Assembly: GCA_902363875.1 (NCBI GenBank)
Contig: CABJBO010000009.1
Span: 1 to 64,000, forward strand
Reading direction: 5' to 3'
Length of the DNA stretch: 64,000 nt
Source: Coriobacteriaceae bacterium
GTDB taxonomy: Bacteria > Actinomycetota > Coriobacteriia > Coriobacteriales > Coriobacteriaceae
Shown piece after piece: positions 25,541 through 35,210 of this stretch. The notes beneath the pieces are model-generated. The model ran no database searches. It was not told the DNA's origin and saw nothing but the letters and a program-made list of their open reading frames with translations. Made by a program: the position numbers and the translations under genes. Each line of letters opens with the position of its first letter. Within the stretch, counting starts at the first letter, position 1.

Positions 25541-26977
25541 TTATCCCAACTTCAAAATCGCTGTGAGTTCCGAGGGTGCCGGGAAACAGTACATTCCCTC
25601 AACTCGCACCCTGCACACAGCATAATTACCTCCGATCCGCACATCGATAAAACAGCGCCGCGTGTAGTCCAGTTCCCTGGTCTCGATTTGTAAATTTGTT
25701 GGCGAAGTCCAGGCATACGCTGCAAACAACTTGCGAACATCCCATGCGGGGGCATCGTCCCTCTCAGCTTCATGAGTCACGAAGGGAAAGAGGTCTCCGA
25801 CTCCGGCCCCATCGCCCGATTTGCAAACCCAAGACTCGTAGCCGGCCCTCACGCCGTACTCACGACCATCGCGCAACAGAGACAAATCCAGCTCATTCTC
25901 ATGGAATCGAATATCGATCTCTTCAAAATCCCCGAAAATGCAACGATGAATGCCCTCGAGGCGTAATGAACTCAAACGTCCGCCAGAAGCCAACCCAACT
26001 GGCACGGGAATGCTATCGAAGTCACGTTCGGAAGCCAGCGTTTCCCGAACACTAGACTCTTTGAACAATACCTCATACAGCGGATCAAGCAGCGCCTTAC
26101 TTCCTGTCGTAGAACTCGAGCAGGCGATGACAAGGCCATCTGTGGGCCGCATGTAGCACAGCTGCCCAAAAAGGCCAGAACATCTGAACCCGTCACGCCG
26201 GCACATCCAGAACTGGTATCCATAGCCATTGCTGTCTTCAGTTGCCTCAGACGGATAAAAGGAGCTCGTTTCCATCTGAATCTTCGTCGCCTCGGCAACC
26301 CATTCCGCAGGAATGATCTGTTCCCCACGCCACTTGCCACCATCCAGCAAACATTGACCAAACTTAGCCAAATCCGGTGTCGAAAGGTGAAGACCAAAAC
26401 CTCCGGTCGTATGACCAGCTTGATCCTCTTCCCACCACCAATTTCTAATGCCTAACGGCGTAAACAAACGTTCGGCGAGATAATCGGATTCTTTCGTTCC
26501 ACTTACGCGTTGCACGAGCATGCTCAATAAATGTGAACACAGCGAATCGTAGTGAAAGACCTCGCCCGGCTTCCAGTCAAACTCACGATGAAGAACCTCA
26601 TGTGCCCAGTCGTCTCCCGCGCCAATATACGACAGGTCACTCTCCTGCCCCATCGTCATAGTCAGCAAATTGCGAACCGTCACATTGCGAAAGCGCTCAT
26701 CCGCGATCTCTCCTTCATATTCCGGGAAGTATGAAATCCAGCGATCGGTCAGCGATAGCCGTCCTTCATTCACCAACATCCCGACAGCGACCGAGGTAAA
26801 GGACTTAGTCACAGAATAGAGCGGATGAACGTGTTCGAGGGCGAACGGCGCAGCCGCATGCTCAAAGACGACTTCACCATCCTGTCGGACCACGACCGAG
26901 CGGACTTCCACGCCCGCGGACCTCCACGCCGCAAGGCACGCCTCACCCATCCTATTGCCAAAGATAATATTAGACAC
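25541..26977 (-). CDS. Serine hydrolase of the beta-lactamase/class C family
   Basis: A roughly 478-aa protein of the beta-lactamase-related (PF00144) type. The SxxK nucleophile motif is in LYSVTKSFTSVAVGMLVNEG, and a tyrosine motif occurs as FHYDSLCSHLLSMLVQRVSG. Residues beyond about 330 form an extra C-terminal domain. There is no signal peptide, so it may be cytoplasmic. The GTG at 26977 is the likeliest start; a longer reading from 27040 begins inside a hairpin following the PTS gene. It lies last in a sugar PTS operon and is lower in G+C than its core neighbours. Substrate unknown; possibly an esterase or a peptidase acting on sugar esters. Confidence 0.8.
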   Translation of the reverse strand: MSNIIFGNRMGEACLAAWRSAGVEVRSVVVRQDGEVVFEHAAAPFALEHVHPLYSVTKSFTSVAVGMLVNEGRLSLTDRWISYFPEYEGEIADERFRNVTVRNLLTMTMGQESDLSYIGAGDDWAHEVLHREFDWKPGEVFHYDSLCSHLLSMLVQRVSGTKESDYLAERLFTPLGIRNWWWEEDQAGHTTGGFGLHLSTPDLAKFGQCLLDGGKWRGEQIIPAEWVAEATKIQMETSSFYPSEATEDSNGYGYQFWMCRRDGFRCSGLFGQLCYMRPTDGLVIACSSSTTGSKALLDPLYEVLFKESSVRETLASERDFDSIPVPVGLASGGRLSSLRLEGIHRCIFGDFEEIDIRFHENELDLSLLRDGREYGVRAGYESWVCKSGDGAGVGDLFPFVTHEAERDDAPAWDVRKLFAAYAWTSPTNLQIETRELDYTRRCFIDVRIGGNYAVCRVRVEGMYCFPAPSELTAILKLG

Positions 26978-27018
26978 TCTCAACCACTGCCTCTCAAACG
27001 AAACCAGCACAAGACAAG

Positions 27019-27050
27019 GTCGCCCTCGGCGCTTATCCAAGGACGACCCT
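27019..27050 (-). terminator. Possible terminator/attenuator after the PTS gene
   Basis: On the minus strand GGTCGTCC and GGGCGACC pair around a 15-bp loop, followed by CTTGTCTTGTG. The T content is weak, so partial read-through to the serine hydrolase gene is likely. Confidence 0.5.
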
Positions 27051-27103
27051 GTTAGATTGCTGGCGCGCGGGGAAATACTTGTTCCGCGGCTCCACTTCTT
27101 TGG

Positions 27104-28573
27104 CTACTTTGCAGCCTCTACCGCCGGCACGTCCTCCTTGTACGTCGCATATGTAAGCAGGAACGAAATCACGCTGGAAACCACGATGGCTATGATTACG
27201 TAAATCAGGTAGTTCGCGCCCATTGCACCGGACGGGTCAATGAAGCCCGGGAAGGCGCAGAAGCCGCCGCCGGTGAAGGCGAACATCTTGGTGCCAAGAG
27301 CGCCGATGATTAGGCCGCCGGGCACAGAGGCGATGCAGCTCATGATAAAAGGCTTCTTGCGCGGAAGGGTCACGCCGTAGATGCAGGGCTCAGTGATGCC
27401 GAAGAAGAAGCCCGAGATGAACGCCGGCCATGCAAGCTGCTTGAGCTTTACGTCCTTAGTCTTCAGAAGGATAGCGAGGACGGCAAGGGACTGAGCGTAC
27501 GAGCAAACCATGTACGGCGCCATGACAATATCCCAGCCCTGGGAGGCAATGTTCACCAGCATGAGAGCAATGACACTCCAGTGGAAGCCGAAGATGACCA
27601 TAGGCTGCCAAATGGCAGTAAGCACGATGCCGCCGAGCGCGCCGCCGATGACAGGCAAGCTGTAGAGGGAGTTAAACAGCAGGCTCATGAGGTTCGTGAT
27701 CAGGGTGGCAATCGGGCCAATAATCAAATAGGTAGCGGGGACCATCACAACGAGCACGCATGTAGGCACAAAGAAGAACTTTACATACTCAGAGAAATGC
27801 TTGCGGCACCACTTCTCCAGCTTTGCCGCGAACCAAACAGAAATGATAATCGGAATGACAGAGCTCGTATAACCCGAAGACGGCATGATGACGGGTATGC
27901 CGAGGAAAGTCGTGTAGTAGTTCATGGCAAAGGGAGTGCCGGCAAGTACCGTTCCCAAAACATCGCCAGATGTGATGTTGACCATCGCCGGATACGTAAG
28001 TGCGATACCGAGCGTCATGCCAACGAACTCACTACAGCCAAACTTCTTTGCCGCGGTATAGCCAAGGATAATCGGCAGGAAGTAGAAGAAGCCGTCACCA
28101 GCCGCATATAGAATCTGGTACAAGCCGTCTGTCGCCGTAATCCATCCGAGGGCGACGAGAATACTCAAAACACCCTTGATCATACCCGCGGCACACAGCA
28201 CCGCAAGAATCGGCTGGATTACGCCTGAAATAGTATCGATAAGGGCACTAACAAGGTTTCCTTTCTTGACGGGCTCACCATCAAGATTAACCTCGCCCAG
28301 CCCCTCGGCACCAGAAGCGGCAACCGCGGCATCGTAAACATCCTCAATCACATTGATGCCGACAACAACCTGATACTGGCCATTCGCGTTGATTACTTGA
28401 ATGACGCCTTTATGAGACTCAATTGCCTTAGTATCGGCCTTCGCATCGTCTCGCAGCTTGAAACGCAGACGCGTCATGCAGTGCGAGATGCTCAGGATGT
28501 TTTCCTTACCGCCGACGAGGCCAACTACGTCCTCGCCGAGCTTGCGATTTGCAAGCTCTTTGCTTTCGCTCAT
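27104..28573 (-). CDS. PTS sugar transporter EIIBC (beta-glucoside/trehalose/sucrose class)
   Basis: A 489-aa sugar permease of the glucose-superfamily PTS. The N-terminal IIB domain has the phosphorylation cysteine Cys32 in ISHCMTRLRFKLRDD. The IIC domain has about ten membrane helices and the GITEPCIYGVTLPRKK signature. There is no IIA domain after IIC, so a separate EIIA is needed; one is encoded at 45418 in this window. The ATG at 28573 follows GGGAGGAAAACC. The gene follows a GH4 phospho-glucosidase in the same operon, 68 bp apart. The lower G+C suggests acquisition. Trehalose-, sucrose- or maltose-type glucosides are plausible substrates. Confidence 0.9.
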   Translation of the reverse strand: MSESKELANRKLGEDVVGLVGGKENILSISHCMTRLRFKLRDDAKADTKAIESHKGVIQVINANGQYQVVVGINVIEDVYDAAVAASGAEGLGEVNLDGEPVKKGNLVSALIDTISGVIQPILAVLCAAGMIKGVLSILVALGWITATDGLYQILYAAGDGFFYFLPIILGYTAAKKFGCSEFVGMTLGIALTYPAMVNITSGDVLGTVLAGTPFAMNYYTTFLGIPVIMPSSGYTSSVIPIIISVWFAAKLEKWCRKHFSEYVKFFFVPTCVLVVMVPATYLIIGPIATLITNLMSLLFNSLYSLPVIGGALGGIVLTAIWQPMVIFGFHWSVIALMLVNIASQGWDIVMAPYMVCSYAQSLAVLAILLKTKDVKLKQLAWPAFISGFFFGITEPCIYGVTLPRKKPFIMSCIASVPGGLIIGALGTKMFAFTGGGFCAFPGFIDPSGAMGANYLIYVIIAIVVSSVISFLLTYATYKEDVPAVEAAK

Positions 28574-28641
28574 GGTTTTCCTCCCATGCGACCTGTCCAA
28601 GGTCGGCCGCCCGCCATCATTCACAAAATTGATTTCCGGTA

Positions 28642-30046
<1,405 letters not shown>

Positions 30047-30181
30047 TGTTAAGCACACGGGCGAACGGTTGATTTATGGCGGTAAGCGGCAACTTTAAGT
30101 GTCTCCACTTCCTATAATTGGTAGAAGCGGATAATCGCGCCGATTCGACGCATTCTGTACAACCTCAATAAGGAGAACATT

Positions 30182-30922
30182 TTGGCAAGAATCCTGTACA
30201 GTGAAATTTACCGAAGCCTACGAGAGCGGATTGTCGAAGGCAAACATCCCGTAGGATCGCTCCTTCCTTCCGAACAAAATCTTTCCAAAGAGTTCTCCTG
30301 CTCTCGAATGACGGTGCGCAAGGCCATCTCACTTCTCGCAAATGAAGGTCTAGTTCAGTCCATTAAAGGCAAGGGAGTCCTCGTAATCGAAACGTCACTT
30401 GCAGGCACCAGCAAAGAGGGCGCATTCACCGTAAGTGGCCTTTCTTCGTTCAGCGAATCGGCACACGCGATCGGAGCAATTCCAACGTCAAAAATCGTCT
30501 ATTTCGAGCACGTAAGCACCGATAAGTGTCTAGCTCAATTGACGGGATTTCCCGAAGGAGAAGACCTTACGCATTTGAAGCTCGTCCGCATGCTCGACGA
30601 TAAACCGGTCGTTGTCGACCGCCACTACTTCCTAACTTCCTCCGTCCCCGGCTTAAACGAGCAGAATGCCACCCTGTCGCTCTTCCATTACATCGAGGAT
30701 GAGCTAGGGCTCACCATTGCCGTGAGCAAACGAACGATAACACTCGTCCAGCCCGACGCTGAGGACTGCCGGTTGCTTGGCGTCGATTCTTCTTCGTATC
30801 TGGCAGCCATAACCAGCCAGACATTCGACTCAACCGGAACTCAATTTGAGTACATCGAGGCGCGTTATATTCCGAGCATCTTCCATTTTCACGACACGGC
30901 AACGCGCACACCCCTACCCTAA
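30182..30922 (+). CDS. GntR-family (HutC/UTRA) transcriptional regulator of the sugar operon
   Basis: A 246-aa regulator with a GntR winged helix (ILYSEIYRSLRERIVEGKHP, then LPSEQNLSKEFSCSRMTVRK) and a UTRA ligand-binding domain (residues about 85-235, with FEYIEARYIP near the end). Such TreR-like proteins respond to phosphorylated sugars. The start is a TTG at 30182 after AAGGAGAACAT. It is divergent from the GH4/PTS operon, with two TGTCTAGACA palindromes between them. I infer that it represses that operon until the phospho-sugar binds. The G+C is lower than in the core genes, as in the rest of the module. Confidence 0.9.
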   Translation: MARILYSEIYRSLRERIVEGKHPVGSLLPSEQNLSKEFSCSRMTVRKAISLLANEGLVQSIKGKGVLVIETSLAGTSKEGAFTVSGLSSFSESAHAIGAIPTSKIVYFEHVSTDKCLAQLTGFPEGEDLTHLKLVRMLDDKPVVVDRHYFLTSSVPGLNEQNATLSLFHYIEDELGLTIAVSKRTITLVQPDAEDCRLLGVDSSSYLAAITSQTFDSTGTQFEYIEARYIPSIFHFHDTATRTPLP

Positions 30923-30962
30923 TAAACGACACGAACGGACGCCGCCCTAGTGAATTTGTTCA

Positions 30963-31003
30963 ACAAAAAAGCCGGGGCCCGCGTAATGCGGACCCCGGCT
31001 TTC
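30963..31003 (-). terminator. Terminator of glnN
   Basis: On the minus strand AAAGCCGGGGTCCGC and GCGGGCCCCGGCTTTTTT form a long stem (30968-31002) with an immediate T run. Confidence 0.9.
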
Positions 31004-31029
31004 AACCGTGACGGTATGCTGTCCCAGTC

Positions 31030-33117
31030 CTACACGTAGAACAGAATGTCATCGTAGGTCGGGACCGGCCAGTAGTCGGCGGCCACGATCTCCTCCATGG
31101 CGTCCACGGCAGCGCGCAGCGTATCCATAGCGGGAACAACCTCGTGCGCGTACACGTTGGCCTGCTCCTGGCCATCGAGGGTCTCGGCCTTCTGGTGCAC
31201 GGCATCGAGAGCCTTGATGGAATCGTTGATGGCGGTGATGCCGTTGCAGAGCTTGTTGAGCGTGTTCTGCTCGCACTGCATGGCAGCGTCGGCACCGGCG
31301 GCGCGGATTGTCTCCAGGCCCTTAGCGACCTTGGTGGCATAGGCGGTGATGACCGGACGATAGGTACGACGTGCCTCGCGAATCATCGTGGTGGCCTCGA
31401 TGTTCATGAGCTTGTTGTACTTCTCGAGCTTGCAGTCGTAGCGGCACTGGGCCTCGGCGCGGGTCAGAACGCCCGTCTCCTCAAAGAGCGCGATGGCCTT
31501 ATCGGAAACAAAGGCGGGCAGAGCATCGGCCGTGGTCTTGTTGTTGGCGAGGCCTCGCTTCTCGGCCTCGACGGGCCACTCCTCGGAGTAACCGTCGCCG
31601 GAGAACAGGATACGCTGGTGATCGGTCAGGACCTTCTTGCAGTACTCGAGCGCGGCGTCCTGGAACTTGTCCTCGGGCAGACCCTCGAGCGCGTCGGCGA
31701 AGGACTTGAGCGACTTGGCAACGGCGGCATCGAGCACCAGGTTGGAGTCGGAGACGTTCTGCTCGGAGCCGCAGGCACGGAACTCAAACTTGTTGCCGGT
31801 GAAGGCGAACGGGGAGGTACGGTTACGGTCGGTGTTGTCCTGCATCAGCTTGGGCAGGGTGTCGGCGCCCAGGTCGAGCACGCCGTGGGTGGCATGGACG
31901 GAAGCCTTGCCATCGATGATCTTCTCGACGACCTCGGTAAGCTGGTCGCCCAGGAAGATGGACATAATCGCCGGAGGAGCCTCGTTGGCGCCCAGACGAT
32001 GGTCGTTGCCGGCCGAGGCGACAGAAGCGCGCAGGAGCTCCTGGTAGTTATCGACGGCCTCAATCACCGCGGTGAGGAAGACGATGAACTGCAGATTGTC
32101 GAGCGGGGTGTCACCCGGATCGAGCAGATTCTCGGACTCGGTGCCAAGCGACCAGTTGTTGTGCTTGCCCGAACCGTTGATGCCCTCGAACGGCTTCTCG
32201 TGCAGCAGGCAGACCAAGTCGTGGCGGGAGGCGATGAGCTTCATCTTCTCCATCATGACAAGGTTCTGGTCAATGGCCTCGTTGACCTCGCCGTAGACGG
32301 GGGCGAGCTCATGCTGGCAGGGAGCGACCTCGTTGTGCTTGGTCTTGGCGGGAATGCCGAGCGCCCACAGCTCGTCGTCCAGATCCTTCATATAGGACGA
32401 GACGGTGGGGCGGATCGCGCCAAAGTAGTGCTCCTCGAGCTCCTGGCCCTTGCAGGGAGCGGCGCCAAAGAGCGTGCGGCCGGTGATGACCAGGTCCTTG
32501 CGCTTGCGGTAGGCGTCCTTCTTGATCAGGAAGTACTCCTGCTCGTCGCCAACGGAAGGAACAACCTTCTTGGGGGTCTTGCCAAACAGTGCCAAAACAC
32601 GCTTGGACTCACGCGAGAGTGCGGTCATGGAGCGCAGCAGCGGGGTCTTCTTGTCCAGGGCCTCGCCCGTGTAGGAGCAGAAAGCCGTGGGGATGCACAG
32701 GACGTCGTCCTTGATAAAAGCGGGGCTGGTGGGATCCCAGGCGGTGTAGCCACGGGCCTCGAAGGTGGCGCGCAGGCCGCCGTTGGGGAAGCTGGAGGCG
32801 TCCGGCTCGCCCTGGATGAGGTTCTTGCCCGTAAACTTGGTAATGGCGGTGCCGTCGTGGTTGGGCTCGAGGAAGCTGTCGTGCTTCTCGGAAGTGATGC
32901 CCGAAAGCGGCTGGAACCAGTGCGCGTAGTGCGTAGCGCCCTTGGAGATAGCCCAGACCTTCATGGCGTGAGCAACAGCGTTGGCCACATCCAGGTCGAG
33001 CGGCTCACCGCCCTCGAGGGTTGCAGCAAGGCGCTTCCAAATGTCCTTGGGGAGGCAGTCCTTCATGACTTCCTCAGAGAACACCATGGTCCCGAAGCGG
33101 TCAGTAAGTTCGGCCAT
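31030..33117 (-). CDS. glnN: Glutamine synthetase type III
   Basis: ATP-dependent synthesis of glutamine from glutamate and ammonia. The 695-aa length and the sequence are those of the large GSIII (GlnN) family and not of Gln[41 protein letters not shown], then [20 protein letters not shown] and [20 protein letters not shown]. The ATG at 33117 follows GAAGGGAG; an upstream start would add eight unrelated residues. The gene is monocistronic with a strong terminator. Its leader contains a GCTGTCGCGA inverted repeat, a possible nitrogen-control site. Confidence 0.96.
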   Translation of the reverse strand: MAELTDRFGTMVFSEEVMKDCLPKDIWKRLAATLEGGEPLDLDVANAVAHAMKVWAISKGATHYAHWFQPLSGITSEKHDSFLEPNHDGTAITKFTGKNLIQGEPDASSFPNGGLRATFEARGYTAWDPTSPAFIKDDVLCIPTAFCSYTGEALDKKTPLLRSMTALSRESKRVLALFGKTPKKVVPSVGDEQEYFLIKKDAYRKRKDLVITGRTLFGAAPCKGQELEEHYFGAIRPTVSSYMKDLDDELWALGIPAKTKHNEVAPCQHELAPVYGEVNEAIDQNLVMMEKMKLIASRHDLVCLLHEKPFEGINGSGKHNNWSLGTESENLLDPGDTPLDNLQFIVFLTAVIEAVDNYQELLRASVASAGNDHRLGANEAPPAIMSIFLGDQLTEVVEKIIDGKASVHATHGVLDLGADTLPKLMQDNTDRNRTSPFAFTGNKFEFRACGSEQNVSDSNLVLDAAVAKSLKSFADALEGLPEDKFQDAALEYCKKVLTDHQRILFSGDGYSEEWPVEAEKRGLANNKTTADALPAFVSDKAIALFEETGVLTRAEAQCRYDCKLEKYNKLMNIEATTMIREARRTYRPVITAYATKVAKGLETIRAAGADAAMQCEQNTLNKLCNGITAINDSIKALDAVHQKAETLDGQEQANVYAHEVVPAMDTLRAAVDAMEEIVAADYWPVPTYDDILFYV

Positions 33118-33540
33118 ACGGAACTCCCTTCGTATCGGCACCGCGTGAGAAGCGGTGTTGATTACTAACGAACGAGTCCTAGCTTAGACTCGCCGTGTTT
33201 CCGCGACATTACCGTTATGTTGCTGTCGCGAAACCAATCAATGAGGTTACCGCATCGCGACAGCATTGCCACCCTTAACAGCCAACGAACTGCATAAATT
33301 GCAGACCTCTCCGCATGGTTTAAGGGTAGTCAATTTGGGACGGGGCTTTCTTAACTGGTATTTCGCATCAGATACCATTCAATATAGCCCATCCTACATT
33401 GACCGCCCTGTTATAGAAAATGCCGATAGCGAAACATCTTCGATTGGTATTCCCAAATAGCGAGTAAAACTCCACCGTGGCGCAGTGGTGCTGTAGAATC
33501 CTTACAACACATCGCACTAAAGTATCTAAAGGAGCACGAT
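33118..33540. promoter_or_regulatory. glnN-metF intergenic region with an inverted repeat
   Basis: GCTGTCGCGA (33222-33231) and TCGCGACAGC (33255-33264) are a perfect 10-bp inverted repeat with 23 bp between, and a related CCGCGACA occurs at 33201. No convincing gene lies here; a short plus-strand frame at 33266-33460 has A+T-rich non-coding character. The region carries the glnN and metF promoters. Confidence 0.5.
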
Positions 33541-34413
33541 ATGCGCGTCGACGAGGTTTTTGAGCAGGCAGCATCCCTGGGCACCACGCCTATTTCGTTT
33601 GAGATGTTCCCGCCCAAGGGCGAGCTGACCCTCGACACGGCTCGCGAAGTGGCGGGCAATCTGTGCAAGCTTTCGCCGAGCTTTGTCTCGGTCACCTGCT
33701 CGGCCGGCGGCTCGGGCAACGGCGCCACCACCGCCCCCATCGCGCATATGATTTCGAGCGAATTCGATACGCCCTCGGTGGCGCACCTCACCTGCGTTGG
33801 CCGCACGCATGCCGATATCGCCGCCAAGATCGACGAGTATCGCTCGGCCGGCGTGGAAAACGTGCTGGCCCTGCGCGGCGACCTGCCCGCTGGCGCGACT
33901 GGGGACGACAAGCCCGCCTCCGACTACGCCTACGCCCGTGACCTCATCCCCGAGCTCGTCGACGCCGGCTTTTGCGTGGGCGCCGCAGCCTACCCCGAGG
34001 GTCACATTGCCTGCGAGGATCTCAACCTCTCGGTCGAGCACCTCAAGCAAAAGCAAGATGCCGGCGCAAGCTTCTTTGTGACACAGCTCTTCTTTGATAA
34101 CGAGTGCTTCTATCGCTTCCGCGAGCTCGCCGACAAGGCCGGCATCACCGTGCCCATCACCGCGGGCATCATGCCGTTTATGGGCAAGTCGCAGATCAGC
34201 CGCATGGTCTTTATGTGCGGCGCGTCGCTGCCCTCCCCCGTCATCAAGATCCTCGCCAAGTACGAGAACGACCCCGAGAGCCTGCAGGCGGCCGGTGTAG
34301 ATTATGCTGCTCGTCAGCTTTGCGACCTTAAGGAGCACGGTGCCGACGGTCTGCACCTGTACACTATGAACCGTCCTGCAATCGCCGCGACCATTATGGA
34401 GCGCCTGGGGTAA
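33541..34413 (+). CDS. metF: Methylenetetrahydrofolate reductase
   Basis: Reduces 5,10-methylene-THF to 5-methyl-THF for methionine synthesis. The 290-aa TIM-barrel protein has the family pattern: ISFEMFPPKGE at the N-terminus, FVSVTCSAGGSGNGAT, HLTCVGRT, NVLALRGDLP, AAYPEGH, and FFVTQLFFDNECFYRFRE. The ATG follows AAAGGAGCACGAT. Its stop overlaps the ATG of the next gene (TAATG), so this is the first gene of a methionine operon with the split MetH proteins downstream. Confidence 0.95.
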   Translation: MRVDEVFEQAASLGTTPISFEMFPPKGELTLDTAREVAGNLCKLSPSFVSVTCSAGGSGNGATTAPIAHMISSEFDTPSVAHLTCVGRTHADIAAKIDEYRSAGVENVLALRGDLPAGATGDDKPASDYAYARDLIPELVDAGFCVGAAAYPEGHIACEDLNLSVEHLKQKQDAGASFFVTQLFFDNECFYRFRELADKAGITVPITAGIMPFMGKSQISRMVFMCGASLPSPVIKILAKYENDPESLQAAGVDYAARQLCDLKEHGADGLHLYTMNRPAIAATIMERLG

Positions 34414-35201
34414 TGGAAAAACCGCACGTCGATACAACCGTTGTAGAAGTGCCGGCCGACCTTGCGTCGCCGGCGCTTTACCGTATCGACGCTGCCCACC
34501 ACCCTCGTGTCGACCGTGCCGAGATGCTGCGGTATCTGGGTTACGGCGGCCAGCAGATTGAGCCCGAGCTGTCACGACGAATTGAGCTTGTCGTTGAGCG
34601 TCTGGAGCTGGACATTGAGCCCCGTGGCGTGCGACGCGTGTTTGCCGTCGATGCCACGGGCGTGGACGAGCAGGGCAAGCCTTGCATCCGTCTGGTCGGC
34701 ACCAACGTTGAGCTGCGCGGTCGCGACATCTATCGCCACCTCAAAGACGCCCGCTTTGCCGCGCTCATGGCATGCACACTCGGCATGGACGCCGAGCGTC
34801 GTCTGCGCACCACGGGAGCCCAGCAGCCCCTGGAGGGAGCCGTGCTCGACGCCGCATGCTCTGCCTATGTAGAAGCCGCCGTCGAGCAGATGGACCAGCA
34901 GGTCAAGGCTGCGGCCGCCGCACACGGACTCGCCGGTAACTGGCGCTTCAGTCCCGGCTATGGCGACTGCCCGCTTACGGCCCAGCGCTCAATCGTGAAT
35001 GCGCTCAACGCCACGCGGCTCATCGGGCTTACCGTCACGCCGACCAGCCTGCTCATGCCCACCAAGAGCGTGACCGCGGTGATTGGTCTGTTTGACGGCG
35101 AAGTCCACGACGCCCAGAGCCGCCCCACCTGCAATATCTGCCGCATGCGTGAGCACTGCCGCTTCCGCGCCGCCCACACCACCTGCTATTCCAGCCATTA
35201 G
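34413..35201 (+). CDS. MetH activation-domain protein (stand-alone cobalamin reactivation domain)
   Basis: A 262-aa protein resembling the C-terminal AdoMet-binding activation domain of MetH, which remethylates oxidised cobalamin. Signature residues: RFSPGYGDCPLTAQRSIVNA, then LNATRLIGLTVTPTSLLMPT and KSVTAVIGLF. The end is a cysteine cluster, CNICRMREHC, with a final HTTC. In E. coli this domain is fused to MetH; here it is a separate gene between metF and metH, overlapping metF by one base. It completes the shorter MetH downstream. The cysteine tail might bind metal or a cluster; that is inference. Confidence 0.88.
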   Translation: MEKPHVDTTVVEVPADLASPALYRIDAAHHPRVDRAEMLRYLGYGGQQIEPELSRRIELVVERLELDIEPRGVRRVFAVDATGVDEQGKPCIRLVGTNVELRGRDIYRHLKDARFAALMACTLGMDAERRLRTTGAQQPLEGAVLDAACSAYVEAAVEQMDQQVKAAAAAHGLAGNWRFSPGYGDCPLTAQRSIVNALNATRLIGLTVTPTSLLMPTKSVTAVIGLFDGEVHDAQSRPTCNICRMREHCRFRAAHTTCYSSH

Positions 35202-35210
35202 GAGCCATCG

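Noticed and set aside
31144..33168. 674-codon plus-strand frame opposite glnN
   Set aside because: Antisense shadow; low-complexity Gly/Leu/Val composition and no motifs.
33266..33460. 64-codon plus-strand frame before metF
   Set aside because: A+T-rich, non-coding composition; lies in the glnN-metF regulatory region.
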